Positions 23,650 to 34,555 of a DNA stretch of 64,000 nucleotides are shown piece by piece. Origin of the DNA: Amoebophrya sp. A120 (lineage: Eukaryota > Sar > Dinophyceae > Syndiniales > Amoebophryaceae); the NCBI GenBank assembly GCA_905178155.1, contig CAJINV010000002.1, forward strand, positions 12,223,621 through 12,287,620, given 5' to 3'. A program made the translations under genes and the position numbers. A model generated the notes under the pieces. That model saw nothing but the letters and a program-made list of their open reading frames with translations, was not told the origin of the DNA and made no database searches. Position 1 is the stretch's first letter; every line of letters starts with the position of its first letter.

Positions 23650-25326
23650 TCACGACCGATATCGCCAATCCCGGGCTGCTACTTCTACGACGTCGCGCGG
23701 CGGCCGCTTCGAAAATTTTACGCAGCGCCCCTGGTTGCAGTTACAGAGCGCCGCTGCACCGGCGCGGTCAAGCCGAAAGGCTTCAGAGAGAACCGCGGGC
23801 AGGTCTTTGGCCGTGCCATCTCTCGCGAATTTCATGACGCTGAATCGACCAGCCGCTGCGGAGGCATGGCGCAGAACGGCCGAGGGGTTTACGCTATGCC
23901 GACGAATCCCCGGGCAGACAGACCAGGGCAACGATGGGCCTCGCGCGGTGCCCTCCAATGGGCGAAAATCTTGAAATTCCGTTATATCAGTTATATCATC
24001 ATGGGAATTGGACCACATAACAAGTTCTAGAGCCTGCTCATCCACAGATCGGTTTGTATTTTTGAGCGTACTATCTGCTGTCTCCTGCAGCTGTGTTCGC
24101 TTTTCATCTACTGCAGTGTGCTCACCTGCTAGTGCTACATGAGGATGTTGTCCACGCGCGCTCCTCTGCTCCGATAAGGCTTCCTCAGATTCGATTATCG
24201 CGTCTTCGCCTTCTTGTTGCTCTGGAAGGTAGTGCCACGGCAGGCCGTAGGGGGAGTTGTACAGCTCCGCCAGTAACTTGTCTTGCAAGTAATACCGCGC
24301 ATCGTCGAAGAACTCACGTTCGTATTCCTTGTAGCTGATGCAAAGGCCCGCCCTTCGAAAATACCTCTTCATCATGTCCACCGCCGTAGCATAAGCGTGC
24401 TTGTCATCGGAAACCTGCGCTGGGCAAATCACCATACAAATTTCCACCTTCGACGGCTGCAATCCATGATGAAGGCGTAGCACATTGTGGCAAAAGTTGG
24501 ATGCGTAGTCATTTTTTTTCCTCCCCCGCACCAAAATAGCGCTGTCCGCGCTGATCACGACCCGAAACGTGACATCTCGTGCGTCCCTGACGCTTGCCCC
24601 CGCCTCCGCGAGCCGCGGTTTGATTTCCTGCGGAAATTTTTCGTCCTCTAATTGCACCGCCCCGCCACGCTCGTCTTGATGCGCACAAATCTCTTTGTGT
24701 AGTGTGCGCCAGTAGACAGTTTGCGCGGCAAACATGTGCGCCTTGTTATTCACATAGTAGGCACTGACAGAGAGGTCCTCGAAAAATTTCAGACCGCGCT
24801 CCTGCAGATCCTCAAGTACGAACTGATCTTGTTCCGTCTCCTCGATAATACCATCGAGCTGACCCTTTTTCTTCATCCGCTTGTATGTTCGCCGCATCAA
24901 TGCCACGGTAGATTCACCGATGAGCACAGTCGCTTGATGTTGAGCTGCAGCCATGACCGGCGCAGACATTGACAAGGAGCTACAAGCCGACGGTGTCAAT
25001 GTGTGCGAGGAGGAGCTGAACCCAGAATTTTGTTTTGGGCTGGTAGTTGCATCTTCGAGGTGCTGATATTGACGAGCAGCCGCAGCCGCATCGTCCTCGT
25101 CCTGGTGAGTCTGACACGCTTCTGTGATGATGCCACTAGTGCAGGCCACTGAGGCTCCAGCGGGAGCCAAGACATGGTCTACAATGTCAGCAAAGAGAGC
25201 CTCTGCCTCGTCCCGATCATGCACTTCTTGCGCGTTGGCATTGTTTTGGAACGGGTTCGCGGGACCTGCGTCCACGGTTGTAGTCCCAGGGATTAGCCTG
25301 CTCTTCGAGAGCCCCGGGCTTGACAT
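23650..25326 (-). CDS. Hypothetical protein, 558 aa, related to neighbouring nucleotidyltransferase-like gene
   Basis: Not recognised. Intronless from ATG (MSSPGLSKSR). The first ~120 residues are low complexity. Residues ~135-235 form charged helices (MRRTYKRMKKKGQLDG) ending in QLEDEKF at 225-231. A more globular section at ~245-375 has beta-like strands (VTFRVVISADSAILVRG, KVEICMVICPAQV) and helices. The same QLEDEKF heptapeptide, preceded by Glu/Gln-rich helix, occurs at 126-132 of the gene at 21109-22711, so the two may be diverged tandem copies. The nucleotidyltransferase motif itself is not visible here. The last ~60 residues become Arg-rich and Cys-bearing and may be read into 3' sequence; the true end could be an unrecognised splice. 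Confidence 0.6.
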   Translation of the reverse strand: MSSPGLSKSRLIPGTTTVDAGPANPFQNNANAQEVHDRDEAEALFADIVDHVLAPAGASVACTSGIITEACQTHQDEDDAAAAARQYQHLEDATTSPKQNSGFSSSSHTLTPSACSSLSMSAPVMAAAQHQATVLIGESTVALMRRTYKRMKKKGQLDGIIEETEQDQFVLEDLQERGLKFFEDLSVSAYYVNNKAHMFAAQTVYWRTLHKEICAHQDERGGAVQLEDEKFPQEIKPRLAEAGASVRDARDVTFRVVISADSAILVRGRKKNDYASNFCHNVLRLHHGLQPSKVEICMVICPAQVSDDKHAYATAVDMMKRYFRRAGLCISYKEYEREFFDDARYYLQDKLLAELYNSPYGLPWHYLPEQQEGEDAIIESEEALSEQRSARGQHPHVALAGEHTAVDEKRTQLQETADSTLKNTNRSVDEQALELVMWSNSHDDITDITEFQDFRPLEGTARGPSLPWSVCPGIRRHSVNPSAVLRHASAAAGRFSVMKFARDGTAKDLPAVLSEAFRLDRAGAAALCNCNQGRCVKFSKRPPRDVVEVAARDWRYRS

Positions 25327-28005
25327 GTTTTTCAGCTATGCATATGTGGCAAAGACAATAAAGAGAAAGACGTCGGTCCTGGTCGTGGTCCCGATAATAA
25401 GGAGTTTTCCTTTTCAGATCTTCAACGTTCTACTTTCAAGTTCAACATATTTACCCATTCGAAAACGAATGAAACCTCGAAAGATGGCGCGACCCTTTAG
25501 CGACGCTGTGTCAACTACGCGAGCGTCTTCGTATTTTTAGATAAAGATGACAAGTTGTCGAGAATAAGTTCGTCCGCCTGAAAACGCGGCAAAGCAAGCT
25601 AGTACGAATCCAAAAACCCAAGTACCTCAAGCCATAGTGAAATACTTGTCCGCGGCCGTACGAGGATCTTTCGATTCGTTCTTGTGGACGCACAAAATAC
25701 TTGAAATCACGCGTACTAGCACGGCCGGCTTACTACTTGTCACACTATGTACAATCGCGGTCACGTACATATACTTGATCTTCTGCTTCTTGTGGTTGTG
25801 ATGCGCTCCTTCTGCAAACAAATCAACTCTGAATGCTTGACTTCTGCATTTGATCCTGCTTCGAAATCAGTCGTGCACGTACTGAAAAAACTCCAGATCA
25901 TCATCGGCACATGATCGAATGAATGACTTGCCTCGTCTCTCTCTGTCAGTCTTTGTTCCGTGGCGGAAGAATGAAAAGAAGGGCTAAAATCTACGATATG
26001 AACCTTTAATTGAAGATGATGATCATGAAGAACAGCAACGACAACTTGCCAAATCCTCATGCCAGACGGATTGCGGGGCGCCATCGGCATCGCGATGCCG
26101 GCAGCCTCCGCTTAGGCGTATCCGTATCCCACGGCAAGTGCGTGTGCCTGTGGTGTTCCTATAAACATTGGGGTGGTTCTTCTACCTCGCGCAAGCGGAA
26201 AATTGATCGATGGGAGTCCTCGTGGTCTGCAGCATGTATTTATTTTGTACATTGATCAGGTCGACTTCGACGGGCCTACAGTGACGTTGCAGATGCCGTG
26301 TCTGTGTCATAGTCAGGGCGTCAGGGCGGTATATACATAGAAGCACTCTACTGAATAATCGAAATGTTGCTTGGAGGTTCCACGCAACTTACCTACTCGT
26401 GGTCGTCAACAGCGCCTGAGTACGCGTTGAGCCGATCAGAAAAGCTCACGATGCTCCTGTGCAAAGATCGCTACAACTGCGTTGACTCTAAGCTGGACAG
26501 ACACAAGCGACGAGCTGCGACAAGAGACCAAAGTGTACGTGATTTCGAGCAACCATACACTGCATGTTGATTGACATTGCTTGAGCAGTGGTGACTCCGG
26601 ATGCGATGTTGAGCGATAGTGAACGGGATGCGCAAACACTCTCTTGAGCAAAATAGAAGGAACCAAAAACTACCTATCGGAGGGAGGGAGACGTATATCC
26701 TTGTGACCTGGAATAAATTCACTTTCACACTATTCTGAGCGAAGAAAATAGCCATACCCCGGGTGGGAGAAAGGTAAAGCGAACCGCTCGGATTGTCTTG
26801 TTCTACTGTGGAGCGAATGTCATACCCATTTTTTTAGCGCAAGCTAGCGTTTGCGTTGATGGCAACGCAGGACACAATAAATGTCCCTCGATAATATTGA
26901 TGTAAGCCTAAGCGTATTGATGATTGTCTGTGCGACGTCACCTACATAGTACAAGCCGTTCCGTAGCAGAGTAGCGGGGCTGCAGCGCTGCTTGGCCTCT
27001 TGAAAAAGGTGGCGTAACACATAACAAGAAATACGTTACAGGGGTGGTGTGAAATTATCGCTAATATCCACCGTGCCATATGAAATCTGAAGTTGCACCA
27101 TTGACACGACCTGCTTCGACTAAGCCCTTCGTTCCCTACAAAGTAACTGTAGCGTTGAGTTGGTAAAGTAATTATTGCGGCATTTCCTAGGAAAGCGCAA
27201 CACTTCTAGCTCTACCAGCTCCTCCGACAATAGTAATCGACCACAGGAGAGAAAACGAAAGCAAGCCTGTATGTCGAGTTTGGACAATTTCTTGACAAAA
27301 AAGTGGTAATGACAGAAACGCAAGAGCATAAAAAAGGAGGGTTGACATTTTCTGCCCCACAGCACCGTATTCTGCGATTTACTTTCAGGTCATAGAAACA
27401 TACCTTCTGGGAACGAGACGGATAGCCATAGGAGAACGATCTTACTTTGTAGACGAGGGCTATCAGAGATTGCTCTTCATGGACAGAAAAGTAAAAGTTA
27501 GCGTAAGTAGCATTAGGAAAATAGTTTACATATTGCAATAGATACACAAAGCGTGCGAAACTTGAGTTTTTCTCTGAGATAGAAAGCAACATGTTGAAAC
27601 CGCTGTAAAGAAAATATGACGTAGAATGTAGTGCGTTAAATACTAGGAGTCGGAGTGAAACAACAAAGAAACAGCTACTATTTTCTGCATCGGCCAAAAT
27701 GACCATAGTAGTTCTGGACGAAAACTACATACGTGTCATCTTTGCCGAATTTAGTTGCCAACTACTTTCAAATTGTTTCCGAAATCTGATGACTACTAGC
27801 TGCGCATAGATCTGTTTATGTATTTCGTCACGTCGTCTCAACTTGGTGCTGTGATTGTTATTTAGCGTTTTGAGTAAATTTCAGACTCTGAAGAAACAGA
27901 TACATCAAGGTGTCTTGATAATCATACAAACGAGGAAAGAATTATTTCGCCGCAATAATGTTTCCTAAACAGTTTTGCGAATTAAAAGAGGAAACATTTT
28001 CGATT
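25327..28005. other. Gene-poor AT-rich region, 2.7 kb
   Basis: The longest stretch without a supported gene. All open frames are short, on both strands, and of non-coding composition. I see no introner, tandem repeat or recognisable RNA gene. Confidence 0.5.
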
Positions 28006-30841
28006 TTAATCCTTGGTGGTCTTGGCAGCGGCAATCAGGTCGTAGGATGGGTCAGCCGGGCCCATGCCATCCAACAGGCGCTGCTTCTGCTTCTCGACGT
28101 TGCCCTTCGCGGCCTTCGCCAACCACCAATCCGGCTGGTTTTTAGTTTTTTGATGACATCTTCAGGTTGAAGCTCTACTTTCGTTGTCACTCACAACCAA
28201 CGTGACTATGAAAAGCATCATGTTCATGCCGGCAACTACTTAAAAATTCGATTTCATTTTTTTTTTTACGACCACGTCATTTGTAGAAGTTTATGAACAG
28301 AAAATAAAAAACTAAATGACGCCGGCACTTGCTTCAAGAGGATTTATTTCATTTTTCAGAAAAATGCATGTACCTGCTTGTCCCCCTGCGGGATTTTGTA
28401 GATTCGCTCGCGCAACGCGACCTCGTACGCGGCAGCCTCCTCGTGGGTCTTGCACTTGATGAAGATCTGCAGCAGAGTGCAGCCCGCACCGGAGGCAGCA
28501 TCGTCGGAGGTGATGGTGTAGTTGCGCTGTTTCACATGACGGACCAGCTCGACTTTACCTGTTGACGTTGATGAAATTATTTGTGCATGATGAAAAACGA
28601 AAAACCACATAAACTAAAGGGCAGCAGATCCACAACAAAAAAGGCAGTGGAAGTAAGTTGTAGTACTTAAAAACAAAAAACATCGGTGAAAATAACGCAA
28701 GAAGCAGTAAGAAAAAGAATAAGAAGCCTGCCTCGACGTACAGATTACAAAACAAGAACTCCAGAAATAGCAAAAACAAGCTACCAGTGCCCTCGATGTG
28801 GTCGACGAACTGGTAGTCCAGGATTTCGTTGGCCATCTTGCCTTCGCAGCCCATGACGTTGATCAGGGCCTGCAGAGACACGGCGTAGTCGTTGTCACGC
28901 CACTTGGTCCACGGGGTGACCTTCGGCGGCGTGTTGTCCAGGACCAGGTCGAAGTTATCCGCCCACAGGTTGGTCTTGTAGGCGATCTGGTACGGAATGT
29001 GGTAGGCGTGCGCGCACCGCGGGTTGATCTCGCAGAAGCAGAACTCGACCGGGCCGCCCTCCGGGGTTAACGCCCAGATTTCGACGTTGAAAAACTGCTG
29101 CAGGTAGCCTGATGGTGATGTTAAGGAGGTTTTCTTTCCTTTCTACGTGGTTCAAAGAACAGGACACTCGTCACGCGGCAAAGAAACTTACGTCGCCGGT
29201 GCCAGTATATCAAACAAAAAAGCAAAACAACTGCGAAAGCTGCATTGCAGCAACTGCGAAGGTTCAGGCACTGAAACTAAACATCAGCTCTGAGACAAAA
29301 ATAAGCCGCTAGGACCACGTAAGTGGTATAGCGGCAGACGCAGAGAGACCAACGGCAACGCAACAGCAGCTATGGTTGATTCTATTTGAATAAGTTTCAC
29401 ATCAAATACACACATCATCATCATCAACATCTTTCTGGATTACTACCCTTTTCGATGAGGCCGCCCATGTAGCCGCTGAGGTACTCTTCGAGTTCCGGGA
29501 TTTTGTTCCTCGGGTAGGACATGGGCGGGGTTATGTAGGCCAAGCCCGCGTGTTCGGTGGAGTACATTTCCTCGGTGAAGCCGTAGTGGTGGAGCGCGCC
29601 CTCCGCGGTGATGCAGCCTTCGTAGCAGTACTCGACCCAGCCCAGGTCCAGGTTGACGCAGTGCTCCGCCAGGAAGGGGGGCACGTCGCAGTCCAGCTTG
29701 GCGTGGTCAGCCTCGGTGAAGTACTCGAGGATGGAGTCGTTGGTCTTCTTGATGGCGGCCTGCAGCGGCGCGTTCGCCCGGTACTCGTCCAGGATCTGGG
29801 CCATGGCCTCCGGGGTCTTGCAGCGGAACACGCCGCGGCCCAGGGACAGGGAGGTGTTCTTCAGCATGCAGGGCCACTCGTCGGCGGGGATCTTCGCGAT
29901 GATCTCCTCGTTGGTCTCGTTCTCCGGGGTGACCGGCGCGAACCAGAAGGGCTTCTTCTCGATCGTGCGCTGCATGTACTTGTTCATGGCCACCAGGTAG
30001 GCCAGGGAGGAGATGGACACCGAGCCCATCTCGCGGTTGATCAGGGCGTGTTGCCAGGAGTCCTTCTGCTATCAAATGTAAAAATGTCCTCTGGGTCTGG
30101 AAGAATGCAAGTTTGTCATGCTTGTCTCACATGACTCTTAAATTTGTCATGCACATTACCCAAGAGCCCCACTTTTCTGTCATGCAGAAACGCTGTTTGT
30201 CATGCAGAATAGGCAATACCTAGAACAAGCTCAGAAACTTGTCATGCTGAGCCAGCACTTGTGGCCTCCTCGTGATACGCCACCCAGCATCACAAGTTTC
30301 CAGACCCAGACATTTTTACAATCCATATCTGCGCCAGCCCGACCACGCAGGGCAGGCCCTTGTCCCTGGCCTCGGCGGCCAGGGAGGCGATCATCGGCTT
30401 GGAGGAGTCGGTCTCGTCCGGGGTCATGATGTGGATGTCGTAGCGGGCGCGCAGCTGCTCGATGTACTTGCTCATGTAGGGCTGCGGGTTCAGCAGACCC
30501 AGGGAGCGGCGGGCGGTCACGACGTGCCTCACGCGGCGGTCGAACCGATCGGTGGCGTTGATCACCCGCTTGGTCAGCTCCGCGAGCTCCGGGGAGTTGT
30601 CGTTGGTGCGGTGGTAGTCCGAGGGCTGCTTCTCGAGGTACGCGGTCAGCGCGTCGAGGGCGGGCAGAAACTCCCCGTTCATCATTTCGTGGGCCTGGGC
30701 GCAGGCGTTGTAGGCACCGGACTTCGACTTGTTAGCGGCGTAGTTCTTACGCGTTGGCGCGGTCGGACCGGTCACGGGAGCCGGGGCGGGGGCTGCACCG
30801 CCCGCCGGGGCGTTGGCTGGAACACTGGCACCGCAACCCAT
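28006..30841 (-). CDS. ATP-grasp domain protein with N-terminal lipidation motif, 589 aa (5 exons, one introner)
   Basis: Exons 30333-30841, 29447-30069, 28785-29108, 28374-28558, 28006-28134 sum to 1770 nt. Three introns are GT-AG; the first gap is an introner. The N-terminus MGCGASVP fits N-myristoylation of Gly2 with a palmitoylatable Cys3, implying membrane attachment. The pre-ATP-grasp region is about residues 100-200. ATP-grasp features follow: lysine in PCMLK (240), glycine-rich loop LSLGRGVF (244-251), an acidic segment GWVEYCYEGCITAEGAL, and EINPR (404-408) with the metal-binding Glu and Asn. Family members ligate a carboxylate to an amine or thiol through an acyl-phosphate, or are carbamoyl-phosphate-synthase or biotin-carboxylase relatives. 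The substrate cannot be told. The C-terminal ~100 residues resemble the lid or C-domain of such ligases. The gene is dense, GC-rich and intact. Confidence 0.88.
30070..30327. mobile_element. Introner element, 258 bp (GTCTGGGTCTGG family)
   Basis: Inserted in the ATP-grasp gene. Ends: TATCAAATGTAAAAATGTCC and the complementary CCAGACCCAGACATTTTTAC. Target duplications TCTGC at 30065-30069 and 30328-30332. Removal joins CTG-GCG-CAG to AAG-GAC in frame. Inside are five direct TGTCATGC motifs and one inverted CATGAC. The copy at 61521 matches it over nearly the full length. No GT-AG choice exists at the duplication; the best shifted junction is AT...AG. Confidence 0.9.
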
Positions 30842-31978
30842 GGTTTTCAGGTGGAGGCGATGTTTCGGTTACTACGAACGGGAACAAAGCTTTAGCTTTA
30901 CGCGTTAAGTGGACGTCAATCTTCCCGAAGGAACAAAGGGCAAACAGCTCGACTACTGAAAGTTTGAGTGGATTCGTTAAGAATTAACGACGAGGTTGCT
31001 GTACTCTATTCAGTCAAAGACCGAAAAGAGGTTGTAGTGTACGAGTTTGACTTGGGAGTCGGGTTATTCCAACTAGAATAACCAGGAGGTTTTAGTGGCT
31101 GTTGTAGTGGTGTTTGCGGCATCACGATGAAAATGAAGTTCTTTGTCTTGCTTGCGAAGTTTTGCCTCTCTTTGGTCACGGTGAGGGTCACGATGTCCCC
31201 ATCCCTAACAACTACAAGAACGATTGATAATTCACGAGAGAGGTGGCGCGCACACTGGTCTGCACGTCACGATATTTACGAATGTGTACTTACGTTGGTC
31301 GTGCTTTTGATGAAGCGGCACGCGTATCGTCTTTTTCAGTCTCACGTAGTTCTACGGCCATGCTAGATACGTACCTCCTGCACAGACGTCGAAAAAAAAC
31401 CGAGACAAGTTCTTGCACTTTTACCTGCAGATCATGTGCGAGAGAAAACGAATGAAACCGATATAGTGGAAGGTCTTGCTTCTTTTCGCCTCTGCTACTG
31501 CTATGATAGCTGATAGATCATCAAGTCTCCAGGCATGTCTTCTCGTACTAGGCGAATTTCAAAAGCAAGTTCCGACGACGATGTGGATTTATCTTTCTAT
31601 TGCGTTTGCGCAGCAGCAGCTCGTCTCTCGCTATCAAGTACAATACTTAATCTTAAGTTTCAGTTTGTTTTTGAACCGAAGGAATGTCGATTTATTCAAT
31701 ACGTCGACTAAACCTCCTTACTTACAACCGACGATGCGTTCAGTTTGTGTTTATGTTTATCATCCTGCTCCTGGCATTTCGATATTACTATTGCATCTTC
31801 AAGGCGGGAACGTCGGTCGGCAGGCCGTGCTATTCGAGCGCGCACTTGGATTTTCATTTTTATAGTTTTGGTTTTTGTCTCATGATCAATTCCATTCTCA
31901 CTTCCTACCTGGTTTTTAGGGCTCTTGAAGCGCGCAAGAAAACTACAGCAGGTGGAAAATCCCCCGAGTGACGATACT
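30842..31978. other. Intergenic region
   Basis: No supported gene. A plus-strand frame near 31684-31971 has a hydrophobic stretch but is against the direction of every neighbour and lacks coding-like composition. Confidence 0.45.
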
Positions 31979-33295
31979 TCACTCAACACTAAGTCCGGCG
32001 TGCGTAACGCTTTTGGGCGTAAGCGGATCTGCATCTCTACCTTGATTTGCTTTATTCCGCCCCGCCCCCGCTGCTGTCATCACCATTTTCTTGATTTCGT
32101 TCCGCATCCTCGCGACGGACCACGTGCTTTCCAGTTCCTTTTTGTGTCGCTTCTGTAGCTCTTTCGCCACGGCCTCAGCGGCCGTCGGTTCTTTGTGTGC
32201 GTGGCGCAAAAGTTTTGGCGGCGCCATGCCAAATCCTTCGTCTGACATGGCGAGCGTCTCATCCTCGTCGACGTCGTCGACGTGCACAGAAACTTGCGTT
32301 CCGTCGGCAAGCTCCTCCGTGTGATCAGCATGGTCGCGGTCATGGTGCTTGGCGCCTTCCACCTTTTCGTCATGCAGCGTCGTCGTCCTCGGATCGTCTG
32401 TTTCGATCGCAATGTGTGCGTGCGTGTCCCCCTCGCTGGGCGCTAATCCGGCGGACCTCACAACTTTGTGCTTCAATTTTGGTCCACGGTAGGGACGCAG
32501 ATCCAGCATCAGTGGGCCATCTTGTCTGTCCTCAGGCATAGCCCATTTTGCGACCACCGGCGGCTCGCTTGCTTCCACGACAAAATTTTCCTCTCCCTCA
32601 GTCAGTGCCGGCCCCAGTGCAGGTTCGTCGCCAGTCGGAAACGCGGGCGGCTTCCGCAGGTGGTTTTCCACCGCGCTTCCTCCGGTAGTTGTGCCATCAC
32701 CCCCGCCACCTCCACTGCCAGTGACTGGGATCGAAGGTGGAGTCTGCTGCAGGCCCTCTGCGGCCATTTGCTGCGAGACAGGGTCGTCGGGGTCTCCCAT
32801 CTGGTCTCCGGCCTTTTCGATTTTTTCGTCCATCTCGTCCAGTCTCTGCTGGTCAATGTTGCTCCATGTCCCGCTCTCCGACTGCTTCTCCATGGCGTGT
32901 TGATGCACAAGCTTCTCCCTGTGAGCATCTTGCAGAAAAAGCTCCGTCTCCGAATCCGGGTGGAACTCGAACGATGTTCTGGTGATCCTAGCGAAGCCAA
33001 TCCCATTCCGCGTGGTCCTCCTGTGTGCTGAAAATTTGCCCGACTGAAGCTCCCCATTCGGAAGCTGCTGGCTCGATACGCCGCCCAGATTGAAGATGAA
33101 GTTGTGGAAGTGGTGGTGGTCTGTATTATCCAGTCTGTAATGTGGAGTGCTGCTGCTGGACGAGCTAGCTCCGGTCGCTCCTGCCCATGATGCGTCAGCG
33201 GATCCACCGGTGGTGCAGTCAGAGTGGAAAAAACTGCTTGCGGCGAGATTCGGAGTACCATCTCCATCGGCCAAAAAGCTTCGCAGGAGACCCAT
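31979..33295 (-). CDS. Acidic Ser/His/Asp-rich hypothetical protein, 438 aa
   Basis: Not recognised; single exon from ATG to TGA. The N-terminus MGLLRSF fits the N-myristoylation consensus (Gly2, Ser6, no Pro at 7), so it may be membrane-associated. Residues 50-70 are His/Asn rich (DHHHFHNFIF). A charged helical part follows (DEMDEKIEKAGDQMGDPDD), then a Gly run and an acidic His/Asp-rich section with VHVDDVDEDE. A basic helical C-terminus (KELQKRHKKELESTW) may be a coiled coil. There is no membrane helix. Neighbours give no functional hint. Confidence 0.68.
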   Translation of the reverse strand: MGLLRSFLADGDGTPNLAASSFFHSDCTTGGSADASWAGATGASSSSSSTPHYRLDNTDHHHFHNFIFNLGGVSSQQLPNGELQSGKFSAHRRTTRNGIGFARITRTSFEFHPDSETELFLQDAHREKLVHQHAMEKQSESGTWSNIDQQRLDEMDEKIEKAGDQMGDPDDPVSQQMAAEGLQQTPPSIPVTGSGGGGGDGTTTGGSAVENHLRKPPAFPTGDEPALGPALTEGEENFVVEASEPPVVAKWAMPEDRQDGPLMLDLRPYRGPKLKHKVVRSAGLAPSEGDTHAHIAIETDDPRTTTLHDEKVEGAKHHDRDHADHTEELADGTQVSVHVDDVDEDETLAMSDEGFGMAPPKLLRHAHKEPTAAEAVAKELQKRHKKELESTWSVARMRNEIKKMVMTAAGAGRNKANQGRDADPLTPKSVTHAGLSVE

Positions 33296-33339
33296 ACGTT
33301 CCAGAAAAACAAACTAAAACGATATAGGCTAAGCGCTAC

Positions 33340-33512
33340 CTATTTTGCTTTCTTCCCTTGAACCTCCAGGTCGTGTGCCACTTCCCGTGATTTCCTTTCT
33401 TTATCTAGGTAGCCCTCGATCACGATCGACCACCAAGCAATACCATCCCGATTCTTCCTCGGTCGTGCACAATCTCTGGCGATATCTCGCTCTCGAGTAC
33501 TTGTCTTGCGGC
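33340..33512 (-). CDS. Possible terminal exon, unassigned
   Basis: On the minus strand a T-run followed by TTCCAG|GCCGCAAG gives a strong acceptor at 33513. The following sequence is GC-richer than its surroundings. It reads open to a TAG at 33340 in one frame (ERDIARDCARPRKNRDG) and for shorter lengths in the others. The frame is undecided and no upstream exon is certain; a candidate donor only about 33 nt away would make an unusually short intron. It could equally be untranslated sequence. Confidence 0.22.
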
Positions 33513-33519
33513 CTGGAAA

Positions 33520-34555
33520 AAAAAAACTTCGGCAAGCAGGAGTACCATCGACGAATGACGAAAGAAAGTGCAAGAAAAGGACGACAGAAGTTGTGGTACG
33601 CAGAAAGCAAAAGTGCTGCGATGCGCCGGTGCGGATCACAGCTGCTTACTGCCAAGATAATACACACCGGTGCGGGGAGGCCTCAAACAACCACGGGAAG
33701 GTCTGCACCTTTATCAATATGTCTATTTGCTTGATTCCTGTTGTCGGCAAAACAATGCATCACTAGCGTCAGCCGCTTCTTGATTCATTGTTTGTAATGT
33801 GGCAAAAATCTGCAAAAATTTTGTGTGGTGTACACTCAACATCATCAAATTGACATTGACGAAACGCAATTAGTAGTTAATTTGAAATTTTTCATAAACA
33901 AAAAGAGTGCTGATCATGTATATACAACAACTCGCAAGCAGTTTGAACCTGCTGCTAGCTTGCTCAGCAACACAACATAATTCTACAGTGTAAGTTTGAC
34001 GAAAGCATGTGCTATACGTGGTCTTCTATTCTCGGAACTGTGGTCGAATCACGACAACTCAACTTCAGCACTACACGAAACAGCGTACAGAAAACGGTAA
34101 CAACATTAGTCAATGACAATGATCTAAAAAGGTTCCTGACAAAGACAAGTTTTGGCTTCATCCAGTTAAGGCAAATACTATTCTATCGTGCACCAGAAGA
34201 ATAAGCTACAGTGTTCGTAAAAGGCCAAAGCGAGCTCTACTAGGTTATGATTGTATCAACAACGTGTCTACAGTGAGTCATGGATGTGATGTGCCCAGCT
34301 TCGCACTTCGGCACCAACATCAAATAAAGGTCGCTAATGCTATTAAGTCAATTTCCAGAGCATTTTACAGGATTTTGTTGCTATTCAATTTTTATTTTCT
34401 TCTCTTCTATAATTCTCAAGAGACTTAATACCTACCAGCATCGATCTGTGTAATTCGTGCAGCGAAACAATCAAGAAGAATTCAATCGATTTTTTCTCAC
34501 ATTGAAAAAATTTTTGGCTTCCAAGTCAACCCGAGAATTCTTGTGCTGGATCTTC
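33520..34555. other. Intergenic region, AT-rich
   Basis: No supported feature in about 1 kb. Confidence 0.4.

Noticed and set aside
26364-27706. Several 60-160 codon frames in the 25-28 kb gap
   Set aside because: AT-rich, no splice signals in phase, no domain and no consistent strand.
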